A stretch of 12,434 nucleotides of DNA from Candidatus Poseidoniales archaeon (lineage in GTDB: Archaea; Thermoplasmatota; Poseidoniia; Poseidoniales; Poseidoniaceae): NCBI GenBank assembly GCA_003602535.1, contig QQSA01000029.1:1-12434 (forward strand), written 5' to 3'. Positions 1 to 7,552 of the stretch are shown piece after piece; positions within the stretch are counted from its first letter, which is position 1, and each line of letters starts with the position of its first letter. Under the pieces are notes generated by a model. It made no database searches. It saw only the letters and a list, made by a program, of their open reading frames with translations, and was not told the origin of the DNA. The position numbers and the translations under genes were made by a program.

Positions 1-425
1 ACAGTTTCAGGGGTTTCATCTGTATCCCCCATGGCTTGAAATGTCTCTACATCAACAGCATCTAATGAAACTGTAACTCGATCTAAACCTGCTTTTGCTA
101 AGTCATTTGCAAAACGTTCCAACAAGATCCCATTTGTTGTCATTGCTAAATCTAAATCCTTTGGAAGCATCTCGATAAATGAGCAAATATCCTTGCGGAG
201 TAGAGGTTCTCCCCCTGTAAGTCTCACTTTGGAAAGGCCTAATGGAATCAAAGATTGAACAATTGTGGTCAATTCTTCATAACTCAAAATCTCTTTCTTT
301 GCTAAGAATTGATGATTTCCATCGAAGTGCTCCCTAGGCATACAATATCTACATCGCATATTGCATCGATCAGTCAAAGAAATTCGCAAGTCTCGTAACG
401 GCCTGTTGCGAGCATCTCTGACCAT
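1..425 (-). CDS. moaA: GTP 3',8-cyclase MoaA, N-terminal part (cut by window edge)
   Basis: Radical SAM enzyme that converts GTP to 3',8-cyclo-GTP, the first step of molybdenum cofactor (molybdopterin) synthesis in the cytoplasm. About 141 residues are visible. They include the SAM-binding [4Fe-4S] motif CNMRCRYC (Cys21, Cys25, Cys28) preceded by LRISLTDR, the GGEPLLRKD motif at about 71-79, TTNG at 96-99 and VSLDA at 119-123, all typical of MoaA. The C-terminal half, which holds the second cluster, lies outside the window. I chose the ATG at 423-425 because the protein then begins MVRDARNRPLRDLRIS, close to the usual family N-terminus. An in-frame ATG at 474-476 would add 17 atypical residues and run into the region in front of aroA. 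No Shine-Dalgarno is evident before the ATG. The sequence CATATT about 30 bases upstream could be a TATA element for a leaderless transcript, but this is weak. The gene diverges from aroA. Confidence 0.93.
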   Translation of the reverse strand, partial: MVRDARNRPLRDLRISLTDRCNMRCRYCMPREHFDGNHQFLAKKEILSYEELTTIVQSLIPLGLSKVRLTGGEPLLRKDICSFIEMLPKDLDLAMTTNGILLERFANDLAKAGLDRVTVSLDAVDVETFQAMGDTDETPET

Positions 426-480
426 AACTAACCCTAGATAAAGACGCACTTCAATATGTGCCTTGGATGACTTCATGTTG

Positions 481-499
481 TTGTGCTGTTTCGGCACAA
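481..499 (+). promoter_or_regulatory. Short inverted repeat just before the aroA ATG
   Basis: TTGTGC and GCACAA form a perfect 6-bp inverted repeat around the 7-base loop TGTTTCG. It ends two bases before the ATG at 502, within the short moaA/aroA divergent spacer. It could be an operator-like DNA site or an RNA hairpin in the aroA leader. If aroA starts at 463, it is simply coding sequence. No known regulator motif is recognised. Confidence 0.3.
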
Positions 500-501
500 A
501 C

Positions 502-1659
502 ATGGGGAGAGATTATGATTCCAATCGAGGCCACCCCTTGGATATCAAAAATAAATTGATTATTGAGAAGAGTAATCTTTCTGGAACTGTGAAATTACCT
601 CCATCAAAAAGCCATTCAATGCGCTGGATAACGTTAGCAAGTATGGATTCAAACCCTACCAATATCGAAATGTGGGAAGTTGGTGAAGATGTACAAGCTC
701 TAATTGATTGTTTCATAAATCTTGGATTGGAGTGGGATGGAAGTAAATTTACTGGAGGCCTGTTATCTCAACCTGATTGCATTCTAAATTGCAAGAATAG
801 TGGAACTGCACTGCGGTTTTTGATAGGACAAATTGCAACTTGTGATTTTGAAGTGACCTTAGATGGAGATGCAAGTCTACGAGCAAGGAGTTCCTTACAA
901 CTACTAAATCCATTAGAAATTTCTTTTGAAAAGCATCAAGAAAGTGAACTACCATTTTCATTGAAGGGTCCATTCAATAATCAAAAAGTGAATATTGATG
1001 TGAGTAAGTCTTCGCAATTTCACTCATCTCTATTACTAATGGCGCCTCGTACATCTGGTTTCCAAATTGTGACAAAGGGACAAGCGGTTTCTAGAAAACA
1101 TTCTCAGCTCACATGGGACTTATGCAAAATCACAGGAGCCACTGAACCTGGTAAACCTTGGCTGGTGAATTGCCCGGATGTCAAAATTCCAGCTGATGCT
1201 TCGATGATGGCTTTTGCTAAATTAGCAAGCTTAGATGTTTCAAATAAACCAAATGAAGAGGATTCAATAGGCCACTCATTCGGAAACAGTTCACTAAGAG
1301 ATTCAAATGACCTGATCACACCTATGGCTGCTTGGATGGCATTGGGCGAAGGAGGTATAATTTCTGATGCATCACATGCAGCACTAAAAGAATCAAATCG
1401 CATAACTAAGACTGTTGAGATGCTTTCAAAATTTGGAATTTCTTCAATCGCAACAAATGATGGGATTAAATTGGAAGGAGGGCAGATACCTCGTAAACCA
1501 ACGGATGTAGTCGAGACATATGGTGATCATCGAATGCAAATGACTGCGATAATATTAGCATCAATGTGTGGAGGAGAAATTGAAGGTCCCGACCTTCACA
1601 AAGTAGCATGGCCATCATTCATTGAACAACTGCAGAGTTGTGGCCTTAAGGTAAAATGA
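502..1659 (+). CDS. aroA: 3-phosphoshikimate 1-carboxyvinyltransferase (EPSP synthase)
   Basis: Transfers the enolpyruvyl group of PEP to shikimate-3-phosphate in the sixth step of the shikimate pathway to aromatic amino acids. The family hallmarks occur in order: GTVKLPPSKSHSMR (substrate Lys about 36), NSGTALRFL at 99-107 (the PEP/glyphosate loop), LDGDASLRARS, SSQFHSSLLLMAP, NDLITPM with the expected catalytic Asp at about 270, KESNR at 296-300, and DHRMQM at 342-347. At 385 residues from this start it is slightly shorter than the usual roughly 430, in line with compact archaeal forms. The start is uncertain. The frame is open from an ATG at 463. ATG 502, TTG 538 and TTG 556 are alternatives, and TTG 556 gives the most family-like N-terminus (xIIEKSNLSGTV). 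The stop codon touches the stop of convergent mutL. Function is confident; only the start is open. Confidence 0.94.
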   Translation: MGRDYDSNRGHPLDIKNKLIIEKSNLSGTVKLPPSKSHSMRWITLASMDSNPTNIEMWEVGEDVQALIDCFINLGLEWDGSKFTGGLLSQPDCILNCKNSGTALRFLIGQIATCDFEVTLDGDASLRARSSLQLLNPLEISFEKHQESELPFSLKGPFNNQKVNIDVSKSSQFHSSLLLMAPRTSGFQIVTKGQAVSRKHSQLTWDLCKITGATEPGKPWLVNCPDVKIPADASMMAFAKLASLDVSNKPNEEDSIGHSFGNSSLRDSNDLITPMAAWMALGEGGIISDASHAALKESNRITKTVEMLSKFGISSIATNDGIKLEGGQIPRKPTDVVETYGDHRMQMTAIILASMCGGEIEGPDLHKVAWPSFIEQLQSCGLKVK

Positions 1660-3561
1660 TTATCCGTGCCTACCAAAATGATGATCGAGAGCATTTAGAG
1701 GAATTCGCATAGCAGTAGGCCTGCCATGAACACATGCCCAAGGGTTTGGAATTCTTCTCATATCATCTAATAGTCTACGCATTTGAGATAAATTTAGTCT
1801 TTGATTCGCCTTTACAGCACCTCTACAAGCATTCAGGAAAGCTAGGTGATCTTTACGTTCTTCAACCGTCTCTAATGGGGCTCCATCCTCGCTCATATCC
1901 AATAGGATATCATGAACAAATGGCTCCAAATCACTGGCCGATAGTAGAGCAGGGGCGCTTGTTATAGAATAACCAGCAGCATTATTTTTTATTACAAAAC
2001 CCATTTTCGATAGGTCATCAATTCTTGCATCTAATCTAGCAATTTGTCTAGCATCTAAATCTAATGGAACCGAAGATATTCTTTCCTGAGGTTGCCACAA
2101 ACTCTCGTCGTTCCTCAACCTCTCATAACGAACTCTTTCGTGTAATGCATGTTGATCAATTAGCAGCAACTCCTCTTCAGCCTGCACCAGAATATATGAA
2201 TCAGCAAATTGAGCGAGTGGCTCCATTGCAGGTAAGTCATTGATAACAGGACCGAGTGGTTCTGATTTCTCTATATCTTCAGCATCTAATCCTGCATGTC
2301 GATGTAATTCCCTTTCTCCCAAAGAAAGGGCTGGAGCGATTGCTTCATCACCTGTTATCGTAATTTGTGATGATTCAGAAATTGATACTGGTCGTGGTTT
2401 TTGTTGTTTTTTAATGTCTATTGGTTTTTGACCTGTGAGTGATATTTGTGCTGTTTGAGCCCACGCAGGTTTCTCAATAGTACGTTTTTCTTCAGTTTGA
2501 GGAGCTAACGAAGTGATCCCAGTAATCCCTCCACTAGATTCTGGCTCGGTAGGGGTTGATTCCAGAGTATGAGCAATTGCTCGTTCAAGTCTCTCTAGCA
2601 CCCTCCATGAGTTTCTCAATCTAACTTCTCTTTTTGTTGGATGGACATTCACATCGACTTCATCTGCTGGCAAATCAAGAAGTAAAACTGCAACAGGGTG
2701 ACGGCCTTGCATCAATCTAGTGCGATATCCTCTTCGGATCGATTGTAAAAACGGCTGAGCAGCAACAGGTCGTCCATTGATTAGAATGTGTATATCATCA
2801 CCTTTACCTCGAGTGATATCTGGAGTAGAAATCCAACCAGTCCAACTCTCTTCGCCTGGAGCATCATTATCACTAGGAGGTGATGAAATCTCTATCATCT
2901 TCCCCGCTTGTCTACCTAATATGTCATAGAGTCTGTCAGCCATTTCATCAACCGCAGGGACTTCTAAAATCACCCTTTCATCACTAGTTAATCTAAATCC
3001 AACTTCAGGGTGACTAATAGCATGAGAAACCACAACGTCTACGATTTTGCTTGTTTCAGTTGCAGGTCTTCTCTGAAATGCTAGTCTTGCAGGCTGATTC
3101 TTGAAAATATGTGACACCTCGATACAGGTACCCTCTGCAATACCTGCTGGAACGATATTTCCTTTGTCCCCATTGTCCATCAAAATACTGCGACCTTCAG
3201 TACCCTGGGGGCGGCTAGAAATGGATAGCTCGCTAACCATTCCGATACTGGCTAATGCTTCACCTCTGAAACCTAGTGTTCCAATAGCTGCTAAGTCTTC
3301 TTGCGATCTCAATTTACTGGTTGCATGCCTATCAAGTGAAAGCGAGAGGTCTTCTTCATGGATTCCTGAACCATCATCAAGAATTCTAATCAAATCAAAT
3401 CCGCCTCTTTCAACATCAACTGTAATTCTAGTTGATCCTGCATCGATTGAATTTTCAATCAATTCCTTGACTACTTGTGCTGGCCTCTCTACTACTTCTC
3501 CTGCTGCGATATGTCCAATTGTTTTCTCATCCAATTGAATTATTCTACTAGGATTACTCAT
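1660..3561 (-). CDS. mutL: DNA mismatch repair protein MutL, endonuclease-type
   Basis: GHKL ATPase and latent nicking endonuclease that acts after MutS recognises a mismatch; 633 residues, normal for MutL. The N-terminal ATPase is intact: IAAGEVVERPAQVVKELIENSIDAG with general-base Glu33 and Mg-binding Asn37, DDGSG at 62-66, RHATSKL at 78-84, and GFRGEAL at 97-103. A variable, Pro/Ser/Thr- and acid-rich linker spans roughly residues 340-440. The C-terminal domain carries the metal-binding endonuclease motif DQHALHERVRYE at 469-480, fitting DQHA(X)2E(X)4E, plus ACRGAVK at about 578 and CVHGRP at 610-615. These are the zinc/endonuclease residues found in MutL from organisms without MutH. The expected clamp-binding Q-x-x-L/I-x-P stretch is degenerate (QERISSVP). 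The start ATG overlaps the mutS stop as ATGA and has a strong upstream GGAGGG, so translational coupling is likely. The family is bacterial in origin and was probably acquired by transfer. Confidence 0.96.
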   Translation of the reverse strand: MSNPSRIIQLDEKTIGHIAAGEVVERPAQVVKELIENSIDAGSTRITVDVERGGFDLIRILDDGSGIHEEDLSLSLDRHATSKLRSQEDLAAIGTLGFRGEALASIGMVSELSISSRPQGTEGRSILMDNGDKGNIVPAGIAEGTCIEVSHIFKNQPARLAFQRRPATETSKIVDVVVSHAISHPEVGFRLTSDERVILEVPAVDEMADRLYDILGRQAGKMIEISSPPSDNDAPGEESWTGWISTPDITRGKGDDIHILINGRPVAAQPFLQSIRRGYRTRLMQGRHPVAVLLLDLPADEVDVNVHPTKREVRLRNSWRVLERLERAIAHTLESTPTEPESSGGITGITSLAPQTEEKRTIEKPAWAQTAQISLTGQKPIDIKKQQKPRPVSISESSQITITGDEAIAPALSLGERELHRHAGLDAEDIEKSEPLGPVINDLPAMEPLAQFADSYILVQAEEELLLIDQHALHERVRYERLRNDESLWQPQERISSVPLDLDARQIARLDARIDDLSKMGFVIKNNAAGYSITSAPALLSASDLEPFVHDILLDMSEDGAPLETVEERKDHLAFLNACRGAVKANQRLNLSQMRRLLDDMRRIPNPWACVHGRPTAMRIPLNALDHHFGRHG

Positions 3562-6179
3562 TTTCCACCCTCCAAAATTCGTAACAAATCGTATAATGCA
3601 TCATGGGCTTGACGTGGACTCATTGAGTCAGGATCTATACTGGACAAAGAACTCTTGATTGCTTCAGCCAACGGATCTTTTTCAATTCTAATCTGTGGCT
3701 GTCCAACGAACCCAAGAAGCGATGATTGGCCTACACTTCGAGCAGTAGGAGCTCCTTTCTCTCCGGCTTTAGCCCCATGTGCTTGTGTTTCTAAGAATCT
3801 TAGTAGGTCACTTGAACGTTCAACAACATGGCGAGGAAGCCCAGCTAACGCTGCTACTTGTACACCATATGAATCATCACATGGCCCATCTGCGACTGTA
3901 TGAAGGAACTTCAATTCGCCATCAGATTCTGCCACCTGTACATGCACATTTACTAAACCTTCAGATTGTCCTTCAAGTCCAATCAATTGATGATAATGAG
4001 TAGCGAATAATGTCCTAGCACCTATTCTACTACAGATATCCTCTGTGACCGACCATGCAATCGATAACCCATCGAATGTGGAAGTTCCTCTTCCTATTTC
4101 ATCTAATAGAATCAAAGATTGAGAGGTCGCTCTCTTCAAAATATGAGCAACTTCCATCATTTCCATCATGAAAGTTGACCTCCCTCTTCTAATATCATCT
4201 GAAGCCCCTACTCTAGTGAAAATCCTGTCAACCAACCCGATTTGTGCACTGCTAGCAGGGACGAAAGAACCTGCTTGTGCAAGTACGCACATTAGAGCAG
4301 CACAACGAAGATGAGTTGATTTACCTCCCATGTTAGGTCCAGTAATCAACAAAAACTTCCTTTTTTGATCAAACTTGATATCGTTTGGAACAAAACCAGA
4401 TTGTAATTCTAAAACAGGATGTCTAAGTCCTTTAGCGATCAATCTGTGATCGTCAAAGATTGATGGTCTAGTCCAAGATCTAGTTCTAGCAACCTCTGCA
4501 AAACATTGTAGTACATCGATTTGGCCTACATTTGAACTAATAGCGCCTAAGATTCTAGACTTCTCTCGACATCTATCTCTTAAATCTCTAAACAGATTGT
4601 ATTCCATTTGATTAGCTTTCGAATCTGCAGTCATTAGTCGATCTTCCCATTCAACTATTTCGTCAGTAATGTAACGATTACCGTTAGTCATTTGTTGCTT
4701 CCTTTTCCATTCTTCAGGAACCTTAGACACATGGGTCTTTGTTACTTCGATAAACCAGCCAATTTGCCTATTATGTCTAACTTTTAGAGATGGTATTTGT
4801 AAGCGTGATCTTTCTTTAGTCTCAAGATCTTTGAACCATTTATGGCCTAAAGCAGCCGCATTTCTTAATTCATCTAACTTAGAATCGATGCCTTCTCTGA
4901 TTAAGCCACCATCTCTCGATGACAAAGGTAGTTCATCCTTGAGATTAGCTTGAATATCAATTCTCATCATTTCAAGAACATCTAGATCATTTGACAATCT
5001 GTTGATCAAATCATCATCCATTTCTTGACAAAGTGACTTCAACCTAGGCATTCTTTCCAAAGCAAGACCGATAGCCAGTAAATCTCTGCATCCTGAACGG
5101 TTGTAAGATAATTGAGTTGCAAGTCTTTCCATATCTCTTAGCCCTCTCAGATTGATTCTAAGGTCGTCTAATCTTCTAGATGACCTAGCTAAAGATGCAA
5201 CAGCATCTTGACGAAATTCTATCTCGATTTTATTTGCTAATGGACGCAAAAGCCACTGCTTCAAAGTTCTGCGACCCATTGAAGTTCTACATCTGTCAAT
5301 TGCACCCAATAGTGAACCTTCCTTCTCACCAGCCAGTGTTTGAGTCAACTCTAGATTTCTAAGCGTTGTTTGATCAAGAATCATATTTCCATCTGGACGC
5401 ATGATCTCTACTTCTCTAACATCTACTGAATCTACGATATGCATTGCTGCAAGGTAATCTGCTGCTAGTCCTGCTGCATCCATAGCCAGTGGGGAATCAT
5501 CCAAATCGATATGTCCCAAATCTGCAACATCCAATATGCTCTTTAGAGCAGTTTGACCCTTTCTACGAGAAGATGAATGTTGTGAAAGGGTTACTCCATC
5601 CAATTGCGAAATTACATTTCGAAGATCTTCTCTATCCGCATCACGTGGAGAGAATATTACTTCACGAGGATTACTTCTCAGTAAATCATCAAGAAGGCGA
5701 CCCCATCTTTCCTCTCCATGATGTTCCACAGTCCAAACATGGCCAGTAGATGCATCAAGAATTGCTAAACCCACTCCTTCGGACTTAATGCATATTGCAG
5801 CCAGACCAGCAACTTCATCGGTTCCGATCAAACTTTCTTCGTACAGAGAACCTGGAGTGTAAACTCTTGTTACCACTCTTTCGAGTAATTTTGCTCCTTC
5901 ACGTAATTCCTCTTCTTGCTCAGCCACACATACTTTGTAGCCGGCTTGAAGCATCTGCCGAAGATTATCCTCTAATGCATGCCAAGGAAATCCAGCCATT
6001 GGAATCGGCTGTTCTGCTTTTTTATCTCTGCTAGTAAGAGCTAGCCCAAGTACCTCTGAAGAGACAACTGCGTCATCATGGAATTGTTCATAGAAATCTC
6101 CCATCCTAAAGAAAAGTACAGAATCTGGATGTTCTGTTTTGATGTCCATGTATTGGTCCATCATTCCTCTTTTAGCCAT
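3558..6179 (-). CDS. mutS: DNA mismatch repair protein MutS (MutS1 type)
   Basis: Mismatch-sensing ATPase clamp; 873 residues, similar to E. coli MutS. The N-terminal mismatch-recognition domain has the GDFYE motif at 27-31, with Phe29 and Glu31 forming the F-x-E wedge and base contact, so this is a true repair MutS1 rather than MutS2. Connector, lever and clamp regions follow. The ATPase has Walker A GPNMGGKST at 614-622, Walker B/D-loop DEIGRGTST at 693-701, and ATHYHQL after it. The C-terminal tail contains QSSLLGFV at 818-825, which resembles both a bacterial beta-clamp motif and a PCNA-interacting box, then a helix-turn-helix-like dimerisation end. ATG 6179 is the only standard start after an in-frame TAG 13 codons upstream. 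No Shine-Dalgarno precedes it, so a leaderless or weak start is likely. It is translationally coupled to mutL. Bacterial-type MutS in an archaeon indicates ancient horizontal acquisition. Confidence 0.97.
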   Translation of the reverse strand: MAKRGMMDQYMDIKTEHPDSVLFFRMGDFYEQFHDDAVVSSEVLGLALTSRDKKAEQPIPMAGFPWHALEDNLRQMLQAGYKVCVAEQEEELREGAKLLERVVTRVYTPGSLYEESLIGTDEVAGLAAICIKSEGVGLAILDASTGHVWTVEHHGEERWGRLLDDLLRSNPREVIFSPRDADREDLRNVISQLDGVTLSQHSSSRRKGQTALKSILDVADLGHIDLDDSPLAMDAAGLAADYLAAMHIVDSVDVREVEIMRPDGNMILDQTTLRNLELTQTLAGEKEGSLLGAIDRCRTSMGRRTLKQWLLRPLANKIEIEFRQDAVASLARSSRRLDDLRINLRGLRDMERLATQLSYNRSGCRDLLAIGLALERMPRLKSLCQEMDDDLINRLSNDLDVLEMMRIDIQANLKDELPLSSRDGGLIREGIDSKLDELRNAAALGHKWFKDLETKERSRLQIPSLKVRHNRQIGWFIEVTKTHVSKVPEEWKRKQQMTNGNRYITDEIVEWEDRLMTADSKANQMEYNLFRDLRDRCREKSRILGAISSNVGQIDVLQCFAEVARTRSWTRPSIFDDHRLIAKGLRHPVLELQSGFVPNDIKFDQKRKFLLITGPNMGGKSTHLRCAALMCVLAQAGSFVPASSAQIGLVDRIFTRVGASDDIRRGRSTFMMEMMEVAHILKRATSQSLILLDEIGRGTSTFDGLSIAWSVTEDICSRIGARTLFATHYHQLIGLEGQSEGLVNVHVQVAESDGELKFLHTVADGPCDDSYGVQVAALAGLPRHVVERSSDLLRFLETQAHGAKAGEKGAPTARSVGQSSLLGFVGQPQIRIEKDPLAEAIKSSLSSIDPDSMSPRQAHDALYDLLRILEGGK
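3565..3573 (-). promoter_or_regulatory. mutL ribosome-binding site inside the end of mutS
   Basis: On the minus strand GGAGGGTGG lies within the last codons of mutS, with GGAGG 7 bases from the mutL ATG. It fits the CCUCC end of archaeal 16S rRNA. It fixes the mutL start and supports coupled translation across the 4-base overlap. Confidence 0.75.
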
Positions 6180-6270
6180 CGGGACACATCCATTGCTTGC
6201 GCTAGAGTGATACCACTACGGAGGGGGTTCGTAAATGATGCCCTTGAAAAATTACTAATCCTATTGGATG

Positions 6271-6280
6271 AAAGTAAAAA
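6271..6280 (-). terminator. Possible U-rich terminator after the membrane protein gene
   Basis: Directly after the stop codon the minus strand reads TTTTTACTTT, the kind of T-rich tract that ends archaeal transcripts. No stem-loop is needed or seen. If it works, mutS has its own promoter in the 101-base spacer 6180-6280. I see no convincing TATA box or ribosome-binding site in that spacer. Confidence 0.35.
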
Positions 6281-7438
6281 TCAGAATACTTCGCCTTTAC
6301 GAATTGCATCAGCAATATTCCAGCCCATTATAGACATCACAATTATTGAAATCAAGATAAATCCAAGATCCAATATACCTCTCAAACTAGTGAAAGAATT
6401 TCTAGCATTGCTATCTATAGAAATGGCAGCAGGATTATCCGAAGTATCTGAACCATGTACAGATATCATTCCATCATCATCACAATAGATGTATGTTGGA
6501 TCTACTGAAAGTGGTTCAGGTAATTTCTCAACATCTATCTCACCGTCTGAAATAATTGCTACTGTAGTCGAGCCAATCTGTCCAAATAGCCAGACATCAT
6601 TGTTTGAATCTGCGACTGAAGCATAGCTTGAAACTCCTAACGAAGTCACTTCACTATCCACTATTGAAATAGTATCTGCAGTACCAGTTGCCACATATCC
6701 GTCATCTGATTCGAATATGCCATGAATTTGCCCTTCATCACCCATATGAATAATTTCCAATGATGGTGCTGAAACTCCATCCCACTGTACAGATAGAACC
6801 AATTCAAACATAGGTGGAGAAACAGGATTTGATGCAAGCCAATTAGCTGGAGCTTGCCACGAACCCCCTACTAGCCACCCATCATCTGTAGCAATCATAG
6901 TTTCAAGGTGCATCTTTCCTTCATGCTGGGCGGTAAATTTATTGTAATCATCTTGTGAATATGTTTCATCGATATTGAGAACAGCCAAAGAATCAGTGGT
7001 CCCTACTTGAATGATCATCAACATGTCATAGCCGTTCACTGAAACGTCTTTTGCAACTGTTTCCTGTCCAATAGTGAAATTGCACCAAACTGATTCACAG
7101 CCGAGATTATCTTCCTGCATGAAAGCAATCGATCCTTCTTCACCTAAACACGCAAATGTAATTCCTTTGAATTCTTCCAAACATGTGGCTTCTCGTTCAA
7201 GATTATCTACACCATTATGTGAAATTCTCATTCCATCATCTGTCTGATACATCACTGCGTCGCCAGCAGAATCGTAGATAACTCCATCCGCATTTATCTG
7301 ACCACCCTGGTGAACTCCGGATAATTCATTGGACCAATCGATTAAAACAGCCCCGCCAATAACTAAAATTGCGAATACTGCGAACGATAACCACTGATGT
7401 TCAGATTCCTCTTCAAGGAGTCTACGCCAGCCCGACAT
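6281..7438 (-). CDS. Membrane-anchored repeat protein of unknown function
   Basis: Not recognised. About 385 residues. A short N-terminal segment (WRRLLEEESEHQ) is followed by a hydrophobic helix at about 17-33. A long polar, acidic domain follows, then a second hydrophobic helix at about 356-373 and a short basic tail (RKGEVF). The likely topology is both ends inside and about 320 residues outside the membrane. The outer domain has recurring DDG/ND-aromatic-hydrophobic-G units at about 67 (DDGMRI), 185 (DDGWLVGG), 245 (DDGYVATG), 281 (NDVWLFG) and 320 (DDDGMISVHG). These suggest a beta-propeller-like fold. Three or four cysteines in the first 110 residues could form disulfides. I chose the ATG at 7438 because it places the helix close to the N-terminus; an in-frame ATG at 7465 would add nine residues. 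It lies upstream of mutS on the same strand and is divergent from rpl10e; no functional link to repair is evident. Confidence 0.8.
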   Translation of the reverse strand: MSGWRRLLEEESEHQWLSFAVFAILVIGGAVLIDWSNELSGVHQGGQINADGVIYDSAGDAVMYQTDDGMRISHNGVDNLEREATCLEEFKGITFACLGEEGSIAFMQEDNLGCESVWCNFTIGQETVAKDVSVNGYDMLMIIQVGTTDSLAVLNIDETYSQDDYNKFTAQHEGKMHLETMIATDDGWLVGGSWQAPANWLASNPVSPPMFELVLSVQWDGVSAPSLEIIHMGDEGQIHGIFESDDGYVATGTADTISIVDSEVTSLGVSSYASVADSNNDVWLFGQIGSTTVAIISDGEIDVEKLPEPLSVDPTYIYCDDDGMISVHGSDTSDNPAAISIDSNARNSFTSLRGILDLGFILISIIVMSIMGWNIADAIRKGEVF

Positions 7439-7466
7439 TACCCCGCCTAGGCAAGCCCCATCCATG

Positions 7467-7487
7467 ACCTTTCCCCTACGGGGAGGT
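7467..7487 (+). promoter_or_regulatory. Hairpin in the rpl10e / membrane-protein divergent spacer
   Basis: ACC-TT-TCCCC-TAC-GGGGA-GGT folds into a stem of five plus three pairs with a two-base bulge and a three-base loop. It lies about 65 bases before the rpl10e ATG and includes a GGGGAGGT element. A tiny frame, MKYIGMVK, starts at 7489 and stops at 7515. A role as an L10e-related leader structure is possible but unproven. It could equally be a protein-binding site in the shared promoter region 7439-7552, where I find no clear TATA box. Confidence 0.3.
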
Positions 7488-7539
7488 AATGAAATACATC
7501 GGTATGGTCAAATAGGGAAGGTCGGTCGCAAACTCGCAC

Positions 7540-7545
7540 GGAGGT
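7540..7545 (+). promoter_or_regulatory. rpl10e ribosome-binding site
   Basis: GGAGGT, with 8 bases between GGAGG and the ATG at 7553. It is the clearest Shine-Dalgarno in the window and a useful yardstick for spacing in the neighbouring genes. Confidence 0.8.
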
Positions 7546-7552
7546 ATCAAGC

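Noticed and set aside
426..476. Longer moaA from the ATG at 474-476
   Set aside because: It adds 17 residues unlike the family N-terminus and uses up most of the spacer needed for the divergent promoters.
463..501. aroA starting at the first ATG (463)
   Set aside because: The added residues (MDDFMLLCCFGTN) are unlike any AroA N-terminus, and the region more likely holds the promoter and hairpin. It cannot be fully excluded.
3101..3538. 145-codon plus-strand frame inside mutL
   Set aside because: It lies opposite the conserved MutL ATPase region and is explained as a shadow of it; the Ser/Pro-rich composition is typical of antisense translation.
6078..6488. 136-codon plus-strand frame over the mutS start and the end of the membrane protein gene
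   Set aside because: It is antisense to two better-supported genes and resembles no known protein.
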